Of a DNA stretch of 5,857 bases, positions 1 to 5,780 are shown in pieces. Numbering within the stretch: the stretch's first letter is position 1; each line of letters opens with the position of its first letter. The DNA is from Fimbriimonadaceae bacterium (GTDB lineage Bacteria; Armatimonadota; Fimbriimonadia; Fimbriimonadales; Fimbriimonadaceae): positions 1 to 5,857 of the forward strand of contig JAIBBE010000146.1 of the NCBI GenBank assembly GCA_019694835.1. The letters run 5' to 3'. The notes under the pieces are model-generated. The model searched no databases, was not told the origin of the DNA, and saw only the letters and a program-made list of their open reading frames with translations. The translations under genes were made by a program, and so were the position numbers.

Positions 1-2
1 GC

Positions 3-1124
3 CAGGGATCCAAGAAGTACTGGATCAAGTACGTGCAGCACGGACGGGTGATCCGTGAGAGCACGGAATCCAAGAACATCGCCGACGCGCGTCGCATGCT
101 GAAGACGCGCGAAGGCGATGTCGTGCGGGGCATTCCCATCGATCCGGAGGTCGGCCGCATCACGTTCGAGGAAGCCGCGGCCGACCTGCTGAACGACTAC
201 GCCATGAACAAGAAGAAGACCCACGACGATGCCCGGCGGCGGATCCGGAAGCACCTGGAGCCGTACTTCGGCAACCGGCGGATGATCGCCATTACGACGG
301 CGGACCTCCGCGCGTACGTCGCCAAGCGGCAAGCCGAAGGATTCGTCCTGCCGCAACGCAAGAAGGGCAAGAACGCCGTCCCGCCCGACATGCCCGAGCG
401 GAAGCGCGCCGTGTCGCCGGCCGAGATCAACCGGGAACTCACCGTGCTGAAGCGGATGTTCAGCCTGGCCGTGCAGGCTGGGAAGCTGACGCACAAGCCG
501 CACTTCCCGATGCTGCGGGAGAACAACGTCCGCGCCGGGTTCCTCGAGCACGAGCACTACCTGGCGATGCTGAAGCACCTGCCGCCCTGCATGCGCCCGG
601 TCGTCACGTTTGCCTACGTCACCGGCTGGCGCATCAACAGCGAAGTGCTGCCGATGGAGTGGCGGCAGGTGGACCTGAAGGCCGGCGAGGTCCGCCTGGA
701 CCCGGGCACGACCAAGAACCTCGAAGGCCGCGTGTTCTACGTGACGCCGGAGCTCCGGAAGCTACTCGACGACCAGCGGAAGGCGGCGAAGCGGATCCAG
801 CGAAACAAGGGGATGATCGTCCAGCACGTCTTCTTCCATGACGGGCAAACCCAGGCCGGGGAGCCGGCCTACGAGTCCGGCCAGCGGATCTCGCCGAGCG
901 GGTTCTACCACGCCTGGTGCCGGGCGAGAGTTGCCGCCGGGCGCCCGGGGAGCATCCCCCACGACCTTCGACGAACGGCCGTCCGGAACATGGTCCGCGC
1001 GGGCATTCCGGAGCGGGTGGCGATGAAGCTGTCGGGGCACAAGACGCGAAGCGTGTTCGACCGGTACAATATTGTGAGCGACAGTGATCTCAGGGCCGCG
1101 GCGGCTCGCCTTGGGAATCGCTGA
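3..1124 (+). CDS. Tyrosine recombinase / phage-type integrase (5' end cut by window)
   Basis: Site-specific DNA recombinase of the lambda-integrase family, which inserts or excises a mobile element through a covalent 3'-phosphotyrosine intermediate. The frame is open to the left edge: codons from position 3 read QGSKKYWIKY and run into the GTG at 33, so that GTG is internal and the true start lies outside. Numbering from the codon at 33, residues 1-40 are the end of an N-terminal arm-type domain. Residues about 45-155 are the SAM-like core-binding domain, and about 165-350 the catalytic domain. All six classical positions are present: R200 (TGWR), K228 (TTKN), H310 and R313 (HDLRR), H336 (SGHKTRS) and nucleophile Y345 (FDRY). 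The protein therefore looks active. It ends 18 residues after the tyrosine, with no long tail. Codons are strongly G/C-ending, unlike the genes that follow. The family call is secure; the element it moves and its att site are not visible. Confidence 0.95.
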   Translation, partial: QGSKKYWIKYVQHGRVIRESTESKNIADARRMLKTREGDVVRGIPIDPEVGRITFEEAAADLLNDYAMNKKKTHDDARRRIRKHLEPYFGNRRMIAITTADLRAYVAKRQAEGFVLPQRKKGKNAVPPDMPERKRAVSPAEINRELTVLKRMFSLAVQAGKLTHKPHFPMLRENNVRAGFLEHEHYLAMLKHLPPCMRPVVTFAYVTGWRINSEVLPMEWRQVDLKAGEVRLDPGTTKNLEGRVFYVTPELRKLLDDQRKAAKRIQRNKGMIVQHVFFHDGQTQAGEPAYESGQRISPSGFYHAWCRARVAAGRPGSIPHDLRRTAVRNMVRAGIPERVAMKLSGHKTRSVFDRYNIVSDSDLRAAAARLGNR

Positions 1125-1155
1125 CGCTAGTGTAGTTGCAAACAAATTCCGAACG

Positions 1156-1186
1156 TTAGGAGTTAACACTCCTAAAGCTCCTAAAG
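1156..1186. repeat. Cluster of three CTCCTAA half-sites (inverted plus tandem)
   Basis: Begins 31 bases after the integrase stop. TTAGGAGT at 1156-1163 and ACTCCTAA at 1168-1175 form a perfect 8-bp inverted repeat around TAAC. The right arm is part of a perfect tandem duplication of CTCCTAAAG (1169-1177 and 1178-1186). The result is one inverted and two direct CTCCTAA copies, with the direct copies 9 bp apart. No T-run follows on the + strand, so an intrinsic terminator is unlikely. It looks more like an operator or a recombinase/excisionase arm site. I saw no other CTCCTAA copy in the window. Function is inferred. Confidence 0.5.
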
Positions 1187-1280
1187 GTGCTGAAGCCGTT
1201 CTGGCACCTTGCGCTTTGGTATCATGTCATGGTACCGTTCGCCGCTGTCGAAGGGGCCGGGCGATCGTCGAGAGCGTGTG

Positions 1281-1286
1281 AGGGAG
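1281..1286 (+). promoter_or_regulatory. Ribosome binding site, supports TTG start at 1293
   Basis: AGGGAG lies six bases before an in-frame TTG at 1293. A second purine block, GGGGAG at 1295-1300, lies four bases before an in-frame GTG at 1305. The only in-frame ATG (1224) and the TTG at 1209 have no such block, so the start of the MerR-like gene is more likely 1293 or 1305. Confidence 0.4.
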
Positions 1287-1292
1287 AGTTCC

Positions 1293-1568
1293 TTGGGGAG
1301 CAGCGTGGCAGGAAGACGAGGGGCGGGCGAGGCGAGGAAGGGCTCGCCCGATCAGGTCTCGGCCAAGGAACTTGCTTCCGCAGCCGATGAAGACTACAAC
1401 ACGATCGATCACTGGACCAACTGTGGCCTTTTGCCGTTCACGCGCAAGGGGCGTAAGCGTTCGTACCCTCGAACAGAGAGCTTGTATCGCTGCGTCCAAA
1501 TCCGAAGCCTTCAGAATGAAGGGCACAGCCTAACGACCATCCGCGGCATGTTGCAGGAGCGCGGATGA
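1293..1568 (+). CDS. Small MerR-family-type DNA-binding protein
   Basis: Predicted winged-helix DNA-binding protein. After a basic, low-complexity N-terminus, the segment starting VSAKELASAADEDYNTIDHW (from about 1353) matches the MerR helix-turn-helix. It is followed by the GLLPFTRKGRKRSYP wing and by the helix holding QIRSLQNEGHSLTTIRGML, the usual end of the MerR domain. The protein stops right there, so there is no metal- or drug-binding effector domain and no long dimerisation helix. MerR-domain-only proteins like this occur as small regulators and as excisionase-like factors in mobile elements. Either role fits its place between an integrase and the cargo. Start choice: TTG 1293 has an AGGGAG; GTG 1305 is an alternative, as are ATG 1224 and TTG 1209, which lack an RBS. 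Its likely DNA target is the half-site cluster about 110 bases upstream, but that is inference. Confidence 0.75.
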   Translation: MGSSVAGRRGAGEARKGSPDQVSAKELASAADEDYNTIDHWTNCGLLPFTRKGRKRSYPRTESLYRCVQIRSLQNEGHSLTTIRGMLQERG

Positions 1569-1609
1569 GGCACGAGTCTCATCGGGTTGATGTGGCCAGC
1601 TTGCTGGTC
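1564..1609. repeat. Two short inverted repeats between the regulator and the cargo operon
   Basis: GATGAG (1564-1569, overlapping the regulator's stop codon) pairs with CTCATC (1578-1583) over an 8-base loop. Just downstream, GGCCAGC (1594-1600) and GCTGGTC (1603-1609) make a near-perfect dyad around TT, with one G-T pair. Neither is followed by a T-run, so they are weak as terminators. The second could be an operator for the genes that start at 1672. I found no convincing -35/-10 pair in 1569-1671. Confidence 0.25.
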
Positions 1610-1654
1610 GAAATCCAGAATACCGAGTTGTGTGACGCCACCTGTAGTTGGCGC

Positions 1655-1664
1655 GGAGAAGGAG
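1655..1664 (+). promoter_or_regulatory. Strong ribosome binding site that sets the ATG start at 1672
   Basis: GGAGAAGGAG ends seven bases before ATG 1672. This strong Shine-Dalgarno block favours ATG 1672 over the upstream in-frame TTG at 1648. Confidence 0.8.
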
Positions 1665-1671
1665 CCTGGTC

Positions 1672-2193
1672 ATGTCGTTGACCGCATCTCGAGGAATGAT
1701 GGACGCCGGTCGGTGGACGACGGTCGCCACGGCAGTTGCGGAGCACCTTGCTGAAGTTGAAGACGCCATCGAAGCTCAGCGTGCTTTGCCTTCTGCGCCG
1801 GTCGGTGCTCTTGATGCGGCTCAACAGTTCTTCAATTATGTCCTAGGCGCGCTCGACCAAGGTTCGACGCAAGGTGCTGGCGGGGTAACTCCGGCGAGGG
1901 TTAGCCCCTCGCCCACGCCAACTATGGCTGGGATCTCGAATCTTTCGATCGCAGTCACAGTGATGCGTTCGGCGCACGGGCTGGCCTCACCTGCCAACCT
2001 GCAGAAGGTTCGGGAGCAGGTTGATTCATTTTCGTCGATTCTGTCGGCTCTGCAGGAGCACCGAAGCGAGCGCCTTGAGAAGCAGGAGCTGACAAAGCTT
2101 CACGAGTTCTTCAAGGAGCTTGGCAAAGCCGGCAGGATCGATCGTGCTGCGACGATAGCCACCCACGAGCGTCCGGTTCGGGCAATCAGCTGA
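1672..2193 (+). CDS. Hypothetical helical protein, first gene of the cargo operon (173 aa)
   Basis: I do not recognise this protein. It has no signal peptide or clear membrane segment. Residues about 10-40 are predicted helical and acidic (VAEHLAEVEDAIEAQ). A hydrophobic helix-like patch (QQFFNYVLGAL) lies at 51-61. Residues about 62-85 form a Gly/Ser/Thr/Pro-rich linker. Residues about 108-155 are strongly helical and charged, with heptad-like spacing (LQKVREQVDSFSSILSALQEH and what follows), so coiled-coil or partner binding is plausible. It has no catalytic-looking motif. The start is well supported by GGAGAAGGAG. Its stop lies 28 bases before the peptidase-DCD gene, which suggests co-transcription and a shared function, perhaps as a sensor, inhibitor or adaptor. 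That role is inferred only from position. A perfect 8-bp hairpin sits in the linker-coding part. Confidence 0.75.
   Translation: MSLTASRGMMDAGRWTTVATAVAEHLAEVEDAIEAQRALPSAPVGALDAAQQFFNYVLGALDQGSTQGAGGVTPARVSPSPTPTMAGISNLSIAVTVMRSAHGLASPANLQKVREQVDSFSSILSALQEHRSERLEKQELTKLHEFFKELGKAGRIDRAATIATHERPVRAIS
1893..1913 (+). repeat. Perfect 8-bp GC-rich hairpin inside the 173-aa gene
   Basis: GGCGAGGG (1893-1900) and CCCTCGCC (1906-1913) are exact reverse complements around the 5-base loop TTAGC. The hairpin encodes part of the Pro/Ser/Thr linker. No T-run follows. In mRNA it would be a stable stem and could slow ribosomes or protect the transcript; it may also be chance in a GC-rich linker. Confidence 0.5.
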
Positions 2194-2221
2194 GGCAACT
2201 GCTGCGAGAGAGTAGGGTGGC

Positions 2222-4384
2222 TTGGAGGGATCATCGAAGAAGCCGGCAGGAAGGCTCTCGGTTGGTGGTCTGTTGTACCAAGCCGAATGCCTCGTCGAAC
2301 GTCTCGCTGCCTTCACGGATGATGAGTACCCGGCGCAGACGCTTGCGATAGCCCGAATTCTGAGACTGCTCGCAGAACGCTGTCGCTCGGAGCTGTCCAA
2401 GCTCGAAACAGCAGCCGCAAACGGTCTTCCCGCCGGCGAAGAGAACCGTGCCCGTGACCTTGGCAATATCGTCCAGGCGCTCCACTCGTACCTTCGATAT
2501 TTGCAGGCATCTGCTCCTCTGCAGACACCACCAGGAATCCAGCAGGCAATCACTGCGTTAATCGAAAAGCACGCCATAGAGGTGCTGGAGTGTGATCGCC
2601 AAGACATCAACGTGCTTGTGCGGCCTCAGTGGAGATACAGCCTTAAATACGTCGATATCCTTCACCAGTTTGACACCGACACCAACTGTGTCCTGTGGTA
2701 CGCCTTGGATCCAAGTCGCGAGCTTCAAGCATACGAAGTGCGCGGACTTGTCGAGGCACTCGGACGCCTTGAAAAACGCGCCGGTGATGAAGGCTCGTCC
2801 AAACATCCCGAAGTTAAGATTCCGAAGCACATAGCGGTCTTGTCCTTCGCGGGCCTGGATAGAGATGATGTGCTTCTCTATCCGCTGTTGGCCCATGAAC
2901 TTGGCCACTTCTTGGATTTCGCCTCAGAGGATCGAGAAAGCGCGTCCACCGCATCGACGGTGGCGTCGTTCCTGCCGACCCCAGCTGACTTCGAGAAGTA
3001 CGGTCTGGATCCTGAAGACCACCGAACGCTTGCGGAGAACGCCAGTGTGTGTCTTCGCGAGTTGACGGCGGACCTACTAGCGACGAGGATGGTCGGTCTC
3101 GGCTACTACTTCGCTTTTAATGAGTACTTCAAGTCGCTGGATGTTTGGACTGCCGACGAGTACATCAACAGCAAGAGCGGGTATCCGAGTTTTGCCCTCC
3201 GGCTCAAACTGATCTGGGAGGAACTCAGCGAAGCTGCCGGCGGCACCGGCGCTGTTGAAAGACTTCGCGCGCTCCTTCAGTCATGGCGTCCTGAGGGGAA
3301 AGAACGCCTAATCGATTACCTGGAGGATTCAGAGTCGAGGGCGCGGGCAATCGCGCTGCCACCCGAGGCCGCTATCGAAGGTTCGAGTCTTGAGAAACTA
3401 CAGCGGTTGACGATCAACACTGTCGTCAGATCAATTCCAGCTGTAGTACGACTGGCTCGCCAGATCATCCCCGACGCGCGGGTGGCGCAGGTGCCTGGAG
3501 ACGTTGAAGACATGGTTACGTCTCTCCGTATTCGAGTGCCTCCGTTTCAGCCACTGGATCGAGGAGCTCGTCGGGCGAAGCAGTACTCATCATGGATGTT
3601 CGAGGACGTGTTGACTGCTGGTTGGTTGTACCAGCTGGCGATCGGCGATGAGGCAGAGTCCAAGCTCGAGCAACGCGACAGGGTCAGAGAGTATCGGAGC
3701 ACTTGCTTACTCTTACTGAAAGCTCTGGAGCTGCAGGATTCAGCCGAAGCAATTCAGGCGATTCTCCGCGAGAACAAGAAGGAGGACAAACCCGAGAAAC
3801 CCTCTGGCCCCCAACCAGGCAGCAGAGGTGGTGTGCTGTCCGGCCCGTCCGTGAGGGCGGCACTGGATCGCCCGTCAGACAGTGATCGGTTGGTGATCTG
3901 TCCGGACTTTGGCGATGGGCCAATCGAAGCAGCCAGTCGAGACCTCCACCTTGGGCACTGGTTTAGGGTCTTCAAGCGGACGTCGCTGGTGAGGATCGAC
4001 CTCTCGAAGAGTGCTGACATTCAGAGAGCCAGGGCCAGAGGCCAAGCCGAAGTATTCGTTCCGAGTGGCTCGGATTTCGTCCTTCAACCAGGCGATTTTG
4101 CTCTCGCCATCTCTCTTGAGTACGTCTGCCTGCCACCAGATGTAATGGCGTTCGTCGAGGGCAAGTCTAGTTTGGGTCGCGCGGGGTTGATCATCGCGAC
4201 CGCAACGCAGGTCGCACCTGGATTCAAGGGCTGTATTGTGCTCGAGTTGTTCAACGCGGGCACCGTGCCCATCATTATCAAACCGGCGATGCGTGTGGCG
4301 CAACTGGTTCTGGTGTCGACTGACACCAACGTGTCCTCCGAGTGGCTGTATTCAGGAAACTTCCAAGTGCAGATAAGGCCATAG
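2222..4384 (+). CDS. Zinc-metallopeptidase-like protein fused to a C-terminal dCTP deaminase-like domain (720 aa)
   Basis: Two-part protein, probably cytosolic, with no signal peptide or membrane segment. Residues 1-200 are mostly helical and unrecognised. HELGH at 225-229, in the context LLAHELGHFLDF, is a zinc-peptidase HEXXH motif. RELTADLLA follows, with E280 and D284, the usual ExxxD third-ligand helix of gluzincins. Residues about 290-515 are helical with no clear family. A charged, Pro-rich linker (about 516-537) leads to a complete DCD/dUTPase-superfamily domain (about 538-700): VLSGPSVRAAL, LVICPDF, DLHLGHWFRVF, FVLQPGDFAL, EGKSSLGR (648-653), APGFKGCIVLEL with E675 at the position of the catalytic glutamate of dCTP deaminases, then MRVAQLVLV. 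Free-standing dCTP deaminases have about 190 residues and convert dCTP to dUTP. The start is TTG 2222, preceded at 2213 by an in-frame stop, with only a weak GAGAGAG as RBS. The substrate and purpose of the fusion are unknown; a defence or nucleotide-sensing role is inferred. Confidence 0.9.
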   Translation: MEGSSKKPAGRLSVGGLLYQAECLVERLAAFTDDEYPAQTLAIARILRLLAERCRSELSKLETAAANGLPAGEENRARDLGNIVQALHSYLRYLQASAPLQTPPGIQQAITALIEKHAIEVLECDRQDINVLVRPQWRYSLKYVDILHQFDTDTNCVLWYALDPSRELQAYEVRGLVEALGRLEKRAGDEGSSKHPEVKIPKHIAVLSFAGLDRDDVLLYPLLAHELGHFLDFASEDRESASTASTVASFLPTPADFEKYGLDPEDHRTLAENASVCLRELTADLLATRMVGLGYYFAFNEYFKSLDVWTADEYINSKSGYPSFALRLKLIWEELSEAAGGTGAVERLRALLQSWRPEGKERLIDYLEDSESRARAIALPPEAAIEGSSLEKLQRLTINTVVRSIPAVVRLARQIIPDARVAQVPGDVEDMVTSLRIRVPPFQPLDRGARRAKQYSSWMFEDVLTAGWLYQLAIGDEAESKLEQRDRVREYRSTCLLLLKALELQDSAEAIQAILRENKKEDKPEKPSGPQPGSRGGVLSGPSVRAALDRPSDSDRLVICPDFGDGPIEAASRDLHLGHWFRVFKRTSLVRIDLSKSADIQRARARGQAEVFVPSGSDFVLQPGDFALAISLEYVCLPPDVMAFVEGKSSLGRAGLIIATATQVAPGFKGCIVLELFNAGTVPIIIKPAMRVAQLVLVSTDTNVSSEWLYSGNFQVQIRP

Positions 4385-4391
4385 CTCTTGC

Positions 4392-4395
4392 GGAG
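4392..4395 (+). promoter_or_regulatory. Ribosome binding site that sets the ATG start at 4402
   Basis: GGAG six bases before ATG 4402, in the 17-base gap after the DCD-fusion gene. It favours 4402 over an in-frame GTG at 4342 that lies inside the previous gene and has no RBS. Confidence 0.65.
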
Positions 4396-4401
4396 TCAAA
4401 G

Positions 4402-5607
4402 ATGAAGCACACGTACGCCGTGCGCGACTTGTTCGACAGCCTGAAGGAGGATACGTACCGGCGAGGGGCGGTGTTCAACTCTGACGTCGAGAAGGTGCAC
4501 AGAGTCCTATTCCATCCCTTCTCCGATTACGGAGACTACGAAGAAGTGTTGAGCGCATGGTTTCAGCGCCACCAGCCATGTTTGTTCGGGCGCGTGTCTG
4601 CCGCGATGGGTACGCTTCACTTTCAATTTCTGACCGACCGTGACCTGACGAACTCGGATCAGCACATCGCGGCGAAGATCCGGGAGGGACTGGCGAAGTG
4701 GCGACAACGGTCGTTGGCTCCCAAGGCACAGTTCTCGGTGCCCGCACATGGGTTCGTCCTAGTGCTTGTGTCGTCTCGCTTGGCGTTCGCGGAGCCAGAT
4801 GCGACCATGCACGCGCTAGCGCTGGAAGTGCTTCGCCTTTGGGGATGCCGCAAGACGGTTGAACCGCACGGCGAGCTGTTTTGGGAAGATCTGTACCTCG
4901 AGAATCCGTCCAACGGCGGAGCAGTGAAATTCACCTTCACGGTCGACTTCTTTGCGGCTGCCGGGGACGTGCGGTGGTGGCAAGACCACCGCGTTCCCGG
5001 TGGCCTGGCTTTCACCGCCAACTCGCTCGGACACATGAGACGCTTTCGCGAGTGGTACGAAGGCAAGATCGATCAAACGGAATGGGGCTTGGCGACTGCG
5101 ATGGAAACGATCGCCAGGGCGGCTGAGACGCCGTTTGGCAAGGCGACCTGGCTTCGTGAACTGGCGGACGGCAAACCCTTTCTTGCCGGGGTGCGGTGCC
5201 CTCTCAAGACGGTGAGGCCAAGTCTCGTCGGCAAGGATTGGACTAGGTACGGAGGACATCTCCACACCGATCATGCTGTGCGGCGAGAGCTGTTTCGAGC
5301 TGCCCCTGAGAAAAGCGCACAGTTGCTGAGCGAGGAGTGGCTTGAGGACTTCCAATACCTCTATGATCCATCTAGCCCCGACTACGCACAGTTCGTTGAG
5401 GGTGTTCCTGTTTCCCCAGAGGAAGTCCTTGCCGTGGTTGGCGCGCCCGAGGGGTACACCAGGATCACGGGACCTCGTCCCAGAAAGTCGGCTGCCGGAC
5501 TCTCTGAGTCCGACCGTGGCCAGTTGGAGGAGCTGAATTCTCTTCTAGACGATTGCCGTGAGTGGAGACTCAGCCAGTCCGAGCTCCAGGCGCTGCTGGA
5601 AAGCTAG
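4402..5607 (+). CDS. Hypothetical protein, last gene of the cargo operon (401 aa)
   Basis: I cannot assign this protein to a family. It appears soluble and globular, with no signal peptide or membrane helix. It is rich in Trp, Phe, His and Arg, with alternating hydrophobic strands (GTLHFQFLTDRD at 70-81, GFVLVLVSSRLAF at 117-129, VKFTFTVDFF at 175-184). Distinct segments that could be conserved are QPCLFGRVSA (58-67), RWWQDHRVPGGLAFTANSLGH (191-211) and YGGHLHTDH (283-291). In the last, closely spaced histidines could bind metal or act catalytically. The C-terminal 35 residues are an acidic helix. The CLFGR...LHFQF...VLVLVSS pattern faintly recalls the YqcI/YcgG family, but too weakly to name it. 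It starts 17 bases after the peptidase-DCD gene with its own GGAG, so the two are almost certainly co-expressed. It may be an enzyme or effector partner of the fusion. Confidence 0.85.
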   Translation: MKHTYAVRDLFDSLKEDTYRRGAVFNSDVEKVHRVLFHPFSDYGDYEEVLSAWFQRHQPCLFGRVSAAMGTLHFQFLTDRDLTNSDQHIAAKIREGLAKWRQRSLAPKAQFSVPAHGFVLVLVSSRLAFAEPDATMHALALEVLRLWGCRKTVEPHGELFWEDLYLENPSNGGAVKFTFTVDFFAAAGDVRWWQDHRVPGGLAFTANSLGHMRRFREWYEGKIDQTEWGLATAMETIARAAETPFGKATWLRELADGKPFLAGVRCPLKTVRPSLVGKDWTRYGGHLHTDHAVRRELFRAAPEKSAQLLSEEWLEDFQYLYDPSSPDYAQFVEGVPVSPEEVLAVVGAPEGYTRITGPRPRKSAAGLSESDRGQLEELNSLLDDCREWRLSQSELQALLES

Positions 5608-5628
5608 ATCGCTGCAGTCCGAAAGGAT

Positions 5629-5655
5629 CGCCGGCAGGGTCGGCGCGGCTATAAT
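5629..5655 (+). promoter_or_regulatory. Possible promoter: TATAAT box preceded by a short dyad
   Basis: A perfect TATAAT stands at 5650-5655, followed by a GC-rich stretch as in stable-RNA promoters. No good -35 hexamer lies 16-18 bases upstream; the region holds only the CGCCG (5629-5633) / CGGCG (5641-5645) dyad. If used, it would give a leader of about 120 bases before tRNA-Ser. No other clear tRNA promoter is visible between the last gene and 5781. Confidence 0.3.
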
Positions 5656-5696
5656 GCCTTGAGCGCTCGTGCCACGGCGGCTCCTGTTTTGTCCCG

Positions 5697-5720
5697 TTTG
5701 GGCACAGTTTTGGGCACAGT
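5697..5720. repeat. Perfect 12-bp tandem duplication
   Basis: TTTGGGCACAGT occurs twice without a gap (5697-5708 and 5709-5720), about 60 bases before the tRNA. On the minus strand it lies in open frames giving repeated VPKT/VPKR or CAQN/CAQT words. Such short repeats appear in the C-terminal tails of some integrases, so it may be a scar of an older element. It could also be a protein-binding direct repeat. Confidence 0.55.
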
Positions 5721-5747
5721 CGGCGGTTTTCAGCTGAGCAGTTCGAC

Positions 5748-5774
5748 GGAAATCCTCAGATTTCCTAGCGTTTT
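5748..5774 (+). repeat. Hairpin just upstream of tRNA-Ser
   Basis: GGAAAT (5748-5753) and ATTTCC (5760-5765) form a perfect 6-bp stem around CCTCAG. A TTTT follows at 5771-5774 after TAGCG. It is terminator-like but the stem is AT-rich and the T-run short and displaced, so terminator function is doubtful. It lies 7-33 bases before the tRNA gene. Confidence 0.3.
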
Positions 5775-5780
5775 CGACAC

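Noticed and set aside
853..870. 7-bp perfect inverted repeat (AGGCCGG/CCGGCCT) in the integrase gene
   Set aside because: It is short, GC-only apart from the ends, within a conserved coding region and without a T-run; expected by chance at this base composition.
762..1169. Minus-strand open frame of 135 codons across the integrase 3' half
   Set aside because: It is antisense to a clear integrase with intact catalytic residues, and its translation is Arg/Pro-rich without any domain: a GC-rich shadow frame.
1202..1212. TGGCAC followed by TTGC, resembling a sigma-54 promoter upstream of the MerR-like gene
   Set aside because: The two elements are only one base apart. A sigma-54 promoter needs about 5 bases between TGGCAC and TTGC to place GG and GC at -24 and -12.
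1648..1671. TTG at 1648 as start of the 173-aa gene
   Set aside because: The strong GGAGAAGGAG lies downstream of it and is correctly spaced for ATG 1672.
2026..2610. Minus-strand open frame of 194 codons across the junction of the 173-aa and 720-aa genes
   Set aside because: It opposes two genes whose frames are supported by RBS and domains; its Ser/Arg/Ala-rich product looks like a shadow translation.
3875..4303. Minus-strand open frame of 142 codons
   Set aside because: It is antisense to the conserved DCD domain and its product shows no recognisable motif.
4342..4401. In-frame GTG at 4342 as start of the last gene, overlapping the previous gene by 43 bases
   Set aside because: It has no ribosome binding site, and its extra residues are coded by the end of the DCD domain in another frame. 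ATG 4402 has GGAG at good spacing.
4402..5607. Assignment of the 401-aa protein to the YqcI/YcgG family
   Set aside because: Only a faint pattern of strands and a CLFGR word agree; the rest does not line up well enough by eye to name the family.
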